A stretch of 64,000 nucleotides of DNA. It comes from Nilaparvata lugens (Eukaryota > Arthropoda > Insecta > Hemiptera > Delphacidae). Below, one piece after another: positions 39,450 through 51,200 of this stretch. Under the pieces are notes generated by a model, which was not told the DNA's origin, did not search any database, and was given only the letters and a program-made list of their open reading frames with translations. The stretch is taken from the NCBI RefSeq assembly GCF_014356525.2, contig NC_052516.1:22935661-22999660 (forward strand), given 5' to 3'. The first letter of the stretch is position 1; each line of letters begins with the position of its first letter. A program made the translations under genes and the position numbers.

Positions 39450-39846
39450 ACTATAGTGAGGTCTACGTTATAATGGTAGTGTTTGATTTACAATGGTATT
39501 GCTATCCTTGTCTATCATTCAACAAAGCGAATAGCGCTATATCTCTTTCTCGTTTTGCCCTGTTGCCAGATAGTCTTTTAACAATGTATAATTATAATAA
39601 TTAACAAAATATTTTATCTCAATTATTAGAAAAATTCATTATAAAATTATTGATAGGCTATAATTATTAATGTATTTTTTTGCTTAGTAATATATAATTG
39701 ATTATTTTAAATGAGAATGAACAGTTAATATTACATCAATAAACCTGTATCAGCTACCGTCCATAGAAGGCATTGACAAGACAGAGGATCGGCAACGTTG
39801 TTCTGCTATCTTTTTCCACAGCCATTATAACTTGGACCTCAATATA
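39450..39846. mobile_element. TA-flanked MITE (GTGAGGTCCACG family), copy 8
   Basis: CTATAGTGAGGTCTACGTTA / ATAACTTGGACCTCAATATAG; long form, and it provides the unsplit reference for copy 7. Confidence 0.88.
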
Positions 39847-39943
39847 GTGATAATAATAATCAGTTTATTTCCATATCAAGCAAGATTACAAGATTGAAAC
39901 CGTCAGTTTTTCCTAATCTCTAACATTTTTTACTTTCCTTGCC

Positions 39944-40068
39944 TTATTACCATAGGTAAGGAAAGTACGGTATTGCTTTCCGAAAAAAAATTAAGGTACC
40001 CCAATTTCTATATTTCTATACGTTTCAAGGTCCCCTGAGTCCGAAAAAGTGGTTTTTGGGTATTGGTC

Positions 40069-40111
<43 letters not shown>

Positions 40112-40792
40112 TGTGTGTGTGTGTGTGTATGAGTGTATGTGCGTCTGTGTACACGTTATCTCATCTCCCAATTAACGGAATGACTTGAAATTTGGAACCT
40201 AAGGTCCTTACAATATAAGGATCCGACACGAACAATTTCGATCAAAAGCAATTCAAGATGGCGGCTAAAATGGCTAAAATGTTGTCAAAAACAGGGTTTT
40301 TTGTGATTTTCTCGAAAACGGCTCCAACGATTTCGATTGAAGTTATACCTGAAATAGTCATCGATAAGCTCTATCAACTTCCACAAGTCCCATATCTGTA
40401 AAAATTTCAGGAGCTCCACCTCATCTATGCAAAGTTTGATTTTAGATTCTCAATTATCAGGCTTCAGATACAATTTCAACAAAAAAATTCGAGTGGAGAA
40501 GATTGAGCATAAAAATCTCTACAAATAATGTTGACTAACATTTTCACCTAAAATTGAAAATAAGCTCGAAATTCGAGAAAATGTGATTATCCAATTGCAA
40601 ACTGTTGATTCTATTAAATCATTTACTATGAAGAGATAGCAGACTTCGTATGTCTACAGCGTTATTGTCCTGTCACCAGCTAGCTTAGATCTTTGTTTAT
40701 AAGTAGACTTGTGATGCGCGTGAACACTAGCGTCAGGTGATCAATTCTAATAACGGCAAGGAAAGTTGTGTGAGTGCGCCACACCAGATTTT
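39944..40792 (+). mobile_element. Repeat family R3, complete copy
   Basis: TTTCCTTGCCTTATTACC head, (TG)n at 40071-40126, CAAGATGGCGGCTAAAATGG and GTGAGTGCGCCACACCAGA end, between TTTTTAC and TTTTTAA flanks. Intergenic. Confidence 0.85.
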
Positions 40793-40984
40793 TAAAAGAA
40801 ACATATACACTATACAGTACAAAGAAAAAGAGAGTTAAACAGTGAATCTATAAATTAAATAAATATAAAGAATATACCTGGTATTATTAATATAGGCTAG
40901 TAATATTATATAATAAACAATATCATATAGTAATATGATTAATATTAGTAATCACTAATACTATATATCGTCCTGTCTCCCAAG

Positions 40985-41150
40985 ATCTTTCTTAATATTG
41001 AGATTTTAATTGGCTGTCTTTCAGGGATTTGATGTGCTCTGGCAATTTATTGAAAAATATGACCCCTTTAATAAACGAATCATTCTTAGTTAGTTTCTTA
41101 TTTACCATTATCCTGTGATAAAATTTCGAGTTACTAGTGATCTAATTCTC
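40985..41150 (-). pseudogene. C-terminal relic of a non-LTR reverse transcriptase
   Basis: Read on the minus strand, this stretch is open for about 45 codons and gives KFYHRIMVNKKLTKNDSFIK, then GVIFFNKLPEHIKSLKDSQL, then a stop. The FFNKLP pattern near the end is typical of the C-terminal region of CR1/Jockey-type RTs (compare FYNKLPQILK at 37663 and IFNRLPICVR at ~44370). A short, decayed fragment. Confidence 0.6.
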
Positions 41151-43550
41151 TAGTTCTAGTAAATCTGTATATAATAAAAGGAAAAGAATGTTTCTATTTC
41201 TTTAGTGCTTATGAATTATACGGATGAATTGAACATCACAGAACTATAAAAAATACAGTACTTACACAATTTTATAATTATCAATCCAAGTCAATTATTT
41301 GTAAGAAGACACTTTGATGTAGGCCTACTGTACAACACGAAAATATAATTATAATACACAAATTAATAAACTTGAGCTGTCTGCCTGCTCACAATATTAG
41401 AAGTTATGGTGTTCAAAAATAATAATTCACTTAATCTTTAATGGTTCCTACTCCCTACAATCACCGATTTCTCGTCGACAATCGGCCAACTATGGGGCCT
41501 TTCAAACTTACTAACACCAACACGTTATCTGAAGTATTCTTCACAGCAGGGCTCTTGATATTATCATAATATGAGAAAGCAAACGTCATAGTTTCTTTTT
41601 CATTCTAATATTCTAATTTTTCCTTGAAGCTTGTAACTTGCTACTGGCCCACAAATTGAAACAGGCTACCTCAACTTCAAATGACAAAATCTTGTTTAAA
41701 ACTCTCAATGACAGAGTGACAGAATGTACCGTGAACTCTTTACAAGAAGGGTTTGTAGTTAATTAAATTCATTTGTTTGTTTATTCAAAAGTTACATAGA
41801 TAGGCCTACTAATATATTAGAACATATTTATAAAAAAAACTACATTTTTTGTCCCCCATTTTATTGCTTTAAAATCACTCATTATAACAAATTATAATGT
41901 GATTCTATAGTGCTTTTTAATAAAATAATTTCTATGAATTAACATTTTTTATCTTCAACTAGATGAATAAAAATAATCTGAATTAGGTAGTAGGCCTACT
42001 TTTATTGTAAGTAAAACGCTCAAATTCAAATTTCCCGCAGACCAGCTGTGACACTCGACTATCGAGAAAATTCAAAATCGATTTCAGCTGTAGTCGATCT
42101 TTTTAATATCAACTATCGAATTGTCTCCGTGGAAGCAAATGAACGAAAAGCGAAGCTTCAGAAAACAGAATTCAAGACAAAAAGAAATGGCTTCCCAGAT
42201 TAGTAAAATGCTCAGTTAGTAATCAATTTAGTGATTTGCAACTAGTTTTGACAGCAATTATTTTATTAAACAAGGCAAGTAAACAATTATTGTCTTATAT
42301 TTTTCATGTTTTTTATGGAGCTAAGCTGATAAGCAATGTTGATCGATTACTATCTTGGTCAATAACCTCATGTTATTAAGTTTGCTTTTTAATCAATTTC
42401 AATTCTAAGTATCTACTTTAAAGACTGTTATCTTCATATTTTTCAGTTTAAATTACGCAATTATATCTAGACTAATGAGTTTGTATTTTGTGTACACAGA
42501 TTTTGAAGACTCAGCTTTTTAGTCACGTATGAGGTTCTTTTGTTTGCATCCCGCTTTATGAGGTAACTTATGTCCTGAACATAGGCAACCAATATTATCA
42601 GTTTGCATTATAATTCAAATTCAATTTTAAAAATAGTCTCATCATACAATAAATAGCTTAAAGCCTAATAAGCTGTTCATATTTATAAACCTTTTAACAG
42701 CGCATAATAATTTACTTGAATCACCGCAAGCTCCATTGGAAAATTATTATTTTAGGTTATGATGTTGAATAACTAAAAAATCTTTACGGTAAATGCTCTC
42801 ATATCTCTAAACTACTTTATTTTGAACTTGAACCATCCATGATAGACCTATTAAGCAATCATTTAGTTAGTTTTTGTTTTTATTATAGTTGGCTGTTGAT
42901 TTGAAGCTGTAGTTTATCATGTTAATTTGAATCTGTTAGAGCAACATAAAGGCCTAATCTTTGGTGACTCAAATTATTGACTCATAATTTGTAGTTAGTA
43001 GCCTAAATGTTGACTAAATGCGCGCCAGTTTTGAAGAATTTTCATAAACTACAAGAATTACATCGTATAATGAATTTGAATTATAATATCCAGCGTTCTT
43101 CCTTTTTAATATTGATTGTTCTTCACCATACATTGAACATATTATTCTACAGTCTATTGTAATACAGCTTTGGAAAAACAACTCCAATGTACACTACCTG
43201 TTGATTTATCTAAAGATGGTCGCTAAGTAGTAAGTTGAATAATTTCAACTTACTACTCTCAAACTTTTGATACTTGATAATGGGATGAATTATTACATTA
43301 AACGTTTTCACCCGTATCGATTTCTCGCAGATACGACATGATAGAAAGCTCTCCAATTGGGTGATTGTCAATATGCTAAAACAACCAGTCATCTCAAAAA
43401 GAGAGCTTCATGAAATTTATTTATTTATTATTCAATCATTCAGAATTATACAACTAACAGAAAAGTAGTAGCCTACCACAGGCTACAAGACAGGTCATGT
43501 TGTCATGTCGGCGAAAAATCGGTAGGCCTACTGTAAATATGAAAACTGCT
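41151..43550. other. Intergenic, no gene recognised
   Basis: AT-rich with TAGGCCTAC words. A short T/A tail (43430-43500, TTTATTTATTTATTATTCAATC) looks like another retroposon end. A 5' non-coding exon of the downstream gene could lie here but I cannot place it. Confidence 0.35.
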
Positions 43551-43559
43551 ATTGGTTAA

Positions 43560-43783
43560 GGGTATGATCACATTGGATGTGCAAGTGCATGTCAGATCAT
43601 GCATGAGCCAAGAAAAAATCTGGGAGCCATTGAAACACGTTGTAACTTATCTGTAGCTGCTCACACTTAACGCAAGACATTTGCTGCTTTCAGTTTGAGT
43701 GTTTCAATTGCTCTTTCTAGATTTTGTCCTTCATAACCAAGCGTGCACTTGCACATACGCATCTAATGTGATCTCCCTTATTC
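43560..43783. mobile_element. MITE with AGGGTATGATCACATTGGAT ends
   Basis: AGGGTATGATCACATTGGAT with GTGCAAGTGCA opposes TGCACTTGCACATACGCATC with TAATGTGATCTCCCTT. ~224 bp, non-coding. Confidence 0.75.
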
Positions 43784-43987
43784 TCAGCCAATTTAAGGAA
43801 ATTCTAGTTCTCCTGACAATTAATGTGTAACAACAATTGTTGAGTGTGATAATGACTAATCGAGGTTAGGTTCCTGAATGCTTATTTCATTATTTTCTAT
43901 TAATGGTGATGGTTTCTTAATCCATTCCGAGCTGCAATGTATTAACACACTTTTTTCTATGTATTTCACACGACATGCAGTCAAATA

Positions 43988-44128
43988 TTTAAGTAAATAA
44001 TCAAAATCTTCTACTTACTGACTGTAGTACTTTTGACCGTCTCGCGATCATTTTCAACAGTCAGTTGATCGCAAGACGGTCGAAAGTACTACAGTCAGTG
44101 AGTAGAAGATTTTGATTATTTACTTCAG
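43988..44128. mobile_element. Foldback element, ~58-bp arms
   Basis: AAGTAAATAATCAAAATCTTCTAC...GACCGTCTCGCGATCA pairs with TTGATCGCAAGACGGTC...GTAGAAGATTTTGATTATTTACTT. The loop is only about 15 bp. Same class as 12905-13612, 30400-30785 and 23250-23380. Confidence 0.85.
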
Positions 44129-44255
44129 TAATCCAGTATATTCCTTCCATGACCGGCAGTCGCCAGACAGACTTCGTCAAAATATAGAACATTCAATACA
44201 CAAATAACGAGAGATGGCCGCAGATAGGTTGTTGCATGTGGCTCTGTAGAAATGC

Positions 44256-44818
44256 TCATGAAACAATCTCAAACTGGTCTACAAGTCCACTGGTCACATC
44301 ATCTCTCAATGAGTAGAGAGGGTAGTTCATGAGTTTTTCACGAACCAGCCTACAAAACTTCCCATACTCCAGCTCACGAACACAAATTGGCAGTCTGTTA
44401 AAAATCTTTAGCATCCGTAAGGGGTAGCATTCGTGTGCTTTCGATAGTCTGGAGTAGGGCAGGTCAATGTTGCCCCGTCTCCTGGTATTGTGGTGGTGCA
44501 GCTGGCCCCTCTCCTGGTAGGCATGAACCTCACTCCTTAGGAGCCGTAGGGAGCTATACATGTACTGACTGTACACTGTCAGTATTTTCAGATGTTTGAA
44601 GATTGGCCGGCAGTGCTCCAGGTAATGTGATGACGTGATGACACGAAGAACTTTCTTCTGTAGAAGGAGAATCCTTTCACAGCTACCTGCATGGCCCCAT
44701 AGTACTATTCCGTAGCTTATATGACTATGGAACAGCCCATGGTAGGCTGTAATCAAGTAGTTGGCAGGCACATGTTGCTTCAGCTTCCGATTGAATATTT
44801 GACTGCATTTCGTGTGAA
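44256..44818 (-). pseudogene. Non-LTR retrotransposon, C-terminal RT fragment
   Basis: On the minus strand, 171 or more codons of the RT thumb and C-terminal region: LITAYHGLFHSHISYGIVLW, KKVLRVITSSHYLEHCRPIF, HHHNTRRRGNIDLPYSRLSK, stop. The frame stays open upstream to 44818, where homology stops abruptly, so it is a 5'-truncated insertion, ~60 bp from the first mapped exon of the downstream gene and antisense to it. Confidence 0.8.
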
Positions 44819-44879
44819 ATACAAAAGTGTATTTTCTATTGTTTTGCTGTGGACTGAACTAAATGATTTTTGTTTACAG

Positions 44880-45248
44880 GTACCCCGATGAGATAGCACA
44901 CTAAAGAGAGTACCGCAATCAAGAGACTAGATAGAGTACAATGTCGGAGCCGAACCGAAACGACAGCGGGGGCGGAGCCAGCCTTGGAGGGGGCGGAGCC
45001 AACCATGGAGGGGGCGGAGCCCCGAACGGCAAGAAGCGGTCGATAGATGACATCATCAACGACCTCCAGTACGAGGGGCAATACATGCTGCTGGGCTCTT
45101 CGGCCCCAGGGGGCCAGATGGGCGGGGCCAACTGGAGCCAATCAGCCAACAGCAGTCCCAATCAGCTGTTTCTGCAGCAACAGCAGACCAGTCAGGACAG
45201 GCAGCAGATGGGTCGTGGGTTGTACTATGATGGGGTTTCACCTACCAG
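44880..45248 (+). CDS. Gene X exon 1 (5' UTR and start codon)
   Basis: Acceptor TTTTTGTTTACAG before 44880, so at least one upstream non-coding exon exists. 61 nt of leader contain an in-frame stop before ATG 44941 (context GTACAATG). Ends SPTR split by donor GTGTGT at 45249, phase 2. Gly-rich repeats GGAGGGGGCGGAGCC are reiterated. Confidence 0.78.
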
Positions 45249-48200
45249 GTGTGTATTTGTTTTTCATCATCATTTATTGATTTAGTTATAACATATTATA
45301 TTATCATGGTGGAGGCCGTTTATGTTCCAAATTTCTTGCCGGTTTTTAGTTTGTTTAAGACTTAGACCAGATATAGAATAGACATGCTGGGAAGTGAAAC
45401 CTCTAAAGCCAACATGATGACGTCTTACTGGGGCATTTCACTTAAAAATGGCAGTAAAGATAGAAAAACGTTGCAGAGTCTCTTAAATTGACTCCATTTT
45501 GCCACTGTGTACACAGCTGTTACTCAATTCATCCCATTTAATTTGATCCAACATTTGTCTCCATTTCTTTGATAAGATAATCAATTTCATGTAATATCAA
45601 TTGAATCCACCAATGAAATATCTTTTTTCGTGATTTGATTCAAAACTTTGCTTTGGGATCAGATTATGTTCATAAAAATCTGAAATGGCGGCTAATTTAA
45701 AAAGCTGTGAATACACCAATCTGAACTTCAAAACAACAGAAATAAAGTTGCTCGGTGGGTAATTCTATTTCAAATTCTCTTGAAAATAATAGCAAAATAG
45801 AAATCTTATTTACAATAAGATAATTTGAATGAACTCAATTTTGATATAACCTTTCAATATTATCTAAACAAAACAATCTACAATGTAAACAAACTCTACA
45901 GAAAAGTTTTCTATCAGATGCTGACGTCACGATGGGGCGATATGGCAGATCGACTTTAAGTGTGAATATACAATGGGCCGTGTCTATTCTATATCTGGTC
46001 TAAGGTTCAAGCCAATAATTACTGTAGATTATTATCTATCATTACTGTCTTGGGAGGATGGGAGTGTATAAACTTTTGAAATTAATGAAGTAGGATGAGT
46101 TTCATTAATAGGAGTCAGGATCGTTCATCATGTTATACTGGTATCTCAGTCTGACTGCGTGTGTTAGAGTAGGCCACATGAACGGGTTTTCAGGCATTTT
46201 TAGGACAAGTCAAAAGGGCAGGATTGTTTGATTGTCTGATTGGGTTGGCGTTTAGGAATCAGCTGATAATCAGCCAATCGGAGAGCTTATTGCCCTGCCG
46301 ACTCTTCCGATAAAAGCCTGAAAAAACGCTCCTGTGGCCTCACATTGATACCAATATAGCATGGCCTGTTGTGGACTCATATTACTATTCAATCACCAAA
46401 CTTGGCTCTTAACGTAAACATTTTCAATCTGTTCTTTTATTTCATTTGCATTTTAACTGTTAATAAATCATTCAAATTTATGGAAATATTGCCAATCGAT
46501 CTATAGTTGTGTCATTACGGAAAATTTTTATAGAATACTAGCAGGTAACCCGTGCTCCGCAAGGGTCTTATTTTACCTTATTATTACCTTATTACCGTTG
46601 ACCAGTTGTCGCTGGATAGGCTGTGTCAATGTTGCTTAGGCCTTAGTTTTGATCAGTGGACGGCCTCAGTCCCCTCGTCATGGATGAACTCTTCTACAGA
46701 GTATAGTGGCTTGGATGCCCGCCTCCATCTCATCCTTCTCTTAAAGTCAGAAGACCCCAGCCTTATCTCCTCAGGCAGAAGATTGAAGAGCTTCAGCGCC
46801 AACATTGGAAATGATCCCTGAGTCCTTGAAAGTCTACATCTTGGGATGTCAAGATTCCTTGCTGATCTGGTGTGGTGTCTAATTGAAAACTTAACAAACT
46901 GTAAACTTGATCGACTGTAATCTTGAAGAATTGAAAACAGGCCAACAACCATCCTCTGTAAATAAAGAATCTATATGCAAAATTTCAAGTTGATCAGTTC
47001 AGTAGTTGAGACGTGATGATGCCTCATTCGTGAATTTCCTATCCCGTATGTGTATAAGCCAGTTCTTTCCTTTTTTATATTATAGAAGATTCAAATTCAA
47101 ATTTTATTTATTCAAACTCACAATATTACAATCAGAATCAATAAGAAAAACAAAAACACACAGCTCAGTAAGATGAAAAATAATTAATGAAGATTAATAA
47201 AATAAATACTGGTATTTAGAAATAAATTTGTGAATTGGAATAAAAAATACTACTTGCTGGAAGTATACAATACTACACGTTTGCAAGTAGGAATGAATAT
47301 CACTTCAACTAATTCATTCATCTATCATAGAATATCTTTTTGTTTTATTGCAGGATTCAAGAGCTATCACCCAGCAGCGGTGAAATGATAGGCATGGTAG
47401 ACATGGGCAATGGCAACTTTGTTAATGTTGTCTTCAATCCATCGGCTGCCACTAGAAACAGCCAGCTGCACCATCAGCTCAGCAACTCTTCACCAACTGC
47501 TCAGCAACCACGCGATCCTTACTATGTGCACCATCAACAGTTGCTTCAGCAAAATCCACAGTTGCTGCAACAGAATCAACAGTTGCATCAGCAAATGAAT
47601 CAACAGTTGTTGGGTCAGCAGAATCAACAGCTGTTGCAACAAAATTCTCAACAGTTGCAACAACAAATCCAGAATCAGCAACTGTTGCAACAGAATTCTC
47701 AGCTGTTGCAACAGAAATCACAGTTACATCAGCAGAATCCTCAGCAGTTGCTTCAACAAACCCCTCCGCAGCTGTTGCAACATCAGACCACGCCCACCCA
47801 GACTTCGGCAGCCAATCAGGTGCATGCAAATGAGTACGGCCTGTTTTCAACGCCATCTGGTGGCAAACCGGTTGTAGCGCTGCAGGCCAATCAACAGCTG
47901 ATTGAGAATTTGGTGGGAAACTGGTTGCCCAATCAGAGCGGGACTTACAGTCCGTTTGGATGCAGTAATGCTAGTGTGCAGAGCGCTAATGAGAATGGTG
48001 AGTAAAAACTACTTAATTTGAAATTAACTGTGTTTTTATTCAGTGAAATGATATGAGGTGTATGTTGTAAAAAATTAAGTTTGAATGATTTCAAGATTAA
48101 TCTTCTCAAGGTATCTTCACATTCAATTCAATTCATTCTTGCTTTATTGTCATGGGCATTTCACACAAAATATCGAGGGACCAAGCTTTGCTCTGGAGTG

Positions 48201-51200
48201 TAAAAGCATAGAAAATTTGTAACGGAAGATTGAATTTATAGTTTATATTTATTTATTAATTTTCTCAGTCGTACAATTATTTTCACAGTTATATGAGGAG
48301 GCACAACAGGCTTATGCCCAAAACTGTCCCTTTTCAAATTTATACTACAGCCCAAATCAAAATCTAGGTTAAGCTACTATCACTCATCAAAATAACAATT
48401 TATTTACACTTCAAAAAACAAACATATCAATTACAAATAGATACACATGAATCTATTTTGAGCTTTATCATTTCCAAACTATTAATATAATACTACTATT
48501 GAAGTATTCACAGTGCTAGTATTAACTAAATCTTCTATATAAAATTTCAAGTTAATCAGTTGAGTAGTTCGTACGTGATGATGCGTCATTCGTGAATTTC
48601 CTATCCCGTTCGTGTATAAGCCAATTCTTTCCTCTATTATACGGTATTATAGATTTTGAATTTTGGTAGCATTATTACATTTTATTACGAATTTCGTCTA
48701 CGTAACTATTTAGTATCATTGTTATGATGCGTCATTTATGAATTAAGCTTTACTTCTAAAAAAGAACAGTCAAAATATTGACTAATACGATATTTTAGGC
48801 TAATTGATGTTTCATTTGTTGCTTGATTTGTAAGATGTCCTATTTTGTTGCTACAGAAAACTATTTATAAATATGGTTTTGATAAATAATTAATAATGAA
48901 TAAATTCATACGTTGATTATTGATTGTAACTACGTATATAATATTCTGAATGCCTTGTTTTAGAATTTGTAATGTTGGCTGTGAATAAATTGAATTTGAA
49001 TAATTTAATTGTAATTAGAAACTTGACAAATTTAAATCTTGAAGAATTTAAAATAGGCCTATAACCATCCTCGGTTAAATTAATAAGAATCTATAAAATT
49101 TCAGGTTAATCAGTTGAGTAGTTCGGACGTGATTATGCGTCATTAATGAATTTAGCTTTACTTCAAGAAATGAACAGTCTAAATATTATACGATATTATA
49201 GGCTAATTGATGTTTCATTTGTTGCTTGACTCGTAAGGTGTCCTATTTTGTTGCTACAGAAAAATATTTATAAATATGGTCTTGATAAATAATTAATAAT
49301 GAATAAATTAAAACGTTGATTATTGATTGTAACTAAGTATATAATATTCTAACTCTGCCTTATTTCACCATTTGTAATGTTGGCTGTGAATAAATTGAAT
49401 TTGAATAATTTAATAGTAATTAAAAACTTGACAAATTTAAATCTTGAAGAATTTAAAATAGGCCTATAACCATCCTTGGTAAATTAATAATCTATACTAT
49501 GCAAAATTCCAAGTTAACCAGTTTAGTAGTTCAGACGTGATGATGCGTCATTCATAAATTTAGCTTCACTTCTAAAAATGAACAGTCGAAATTTTATACG
49601 ATATTAGAGGCTAATTGATGTTCCATTTGTTGCTACAGAAAACTATTTATAGATGGTCTTGATAACTAATAAATAATGAATAAATTCAAACGTTGATTAA
49701 TTATTGTTTGTAACTACTTATATAATATTCCGACTCTGCCTTGTTTTACAATTTGTATTTTTGGCTGTATAACAGGCCTAGACGACTCGTCACCGCTCCG
49801 CTGCCAACCGCCGCAGCCGCAACCGCAACCGCAAACGACCGCGACTACCGCCGGCCGCAAACCGCGCGCGGTAGCCGAGGTGCGACCGATGCGACCGACC
49901 TATTCGGACGTGCTCACCAAGTCGGCGCCTCCCGCCGCAACCGCAGCCGCAGTCAAAACGCAGCCGAATGCGACCGCCGCCGCCGCTGCGGCTGGAGTTG
50001 CGGCTGGAACCTCAGCTGCGGCTAAGAGTGAGGCCAGAAAGCAGGGCGGAAAAGGCGCCAAATCAGGTTAGTAATATAAATCGGGTTTCAGCAGCAAATC
50101 AATTTTTTAGTTCAAAATAAGTTTCTAGATCTAAATCAGTTTTCTAGCTCTCATGTTCCCAATATTAATGTTTTTTAATAATAATTATCATTATTAAACG
50201 AGAATCCCAATTAAATGCTGTAAATCACCCCGAAGACTTCTGCTACTGTTTACCCTGTTGTCAATATTTGCAGTAGCAGAAGTCTTTGGGGAGATTTACA
50301 GCATTTAATTGGGATTCTCGTTTAATAATAAAAATAATAATACTGTTTATTTATTTCCACAAGAAAAGAACAAAATAAACAATCACTTTGGAGTGATTCA
50401 GGGTAGCACTCTGGGCCCAATACTGTTTTTAATTTATATAAATAACCTGAGTAAGGTGAATATTGATAATAGTCATATATATTTGTATGCAGACGATACC
50501 GCGTTGCTTTTTGAGGGAAACAACTGGGATGAGGTTTTTCACGCAGCTGAGGTAGGATTGGGTGTTGTGAAGGACTGGTTTGATGATAATCGACTAACCA
50601 TCAATATCAGCAAGACGAAATACCTACCTATTTCCATTAGAGCCAATGGTGACCCAATCGGTCTAGAACTGAAATTACACACCTGTGGCGCACAGAATAA
50701 TTATACACAATGTCAGTGTGAGTGTATTGAACGAGTATATGAATATAAATACCTCGGCGTGATATTTGATTGTCGGCTGAAATGGAGCAATCATATACAC
50801 TACCTTAGAAATAGGCTCCGAAAATTTATTTATGTATTTGCATCATTAAGCGGAATCCTTACACCCACTATAATAAAACAAGTTTATTTTGCTTACATTC
50901 AGTCCATCTTACAGTATGGTATTATAGCTTGGGGTGCTACATTCAAAACTACATTGGCTCCTTTATCAACTGTTCAGAAACTTATAATGAAAAGCGCCTT
51001 ACGCAAACCACTAACATATTCATCAGATTATCTCTTGAAGAATTTAAGGTATTAAATATACAACAATTATACATAAGAACCCTAACCTTGTATATATTCA
51101 AACACAAAGTAGCTATATTTTCTAATATCATTCACAATTATAACACAAGAACAGCTGTAAATATCGGTATCGTCAACCCCAGACTTACTAGAACTTTCTC

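Noticed and set aside
44836..45161. Minus-strand Pro-rich frames opposite exon 1 of the unknown gene
   Set aside because: Shadow of the Gly-rich coding strand, which has a good ATG, acceptor and donor.
47479..47856. Minus-strand frames opposite the Gln-rich exon
   Set aside because: Shadow of the CAG/CAA repeats of exon 2.
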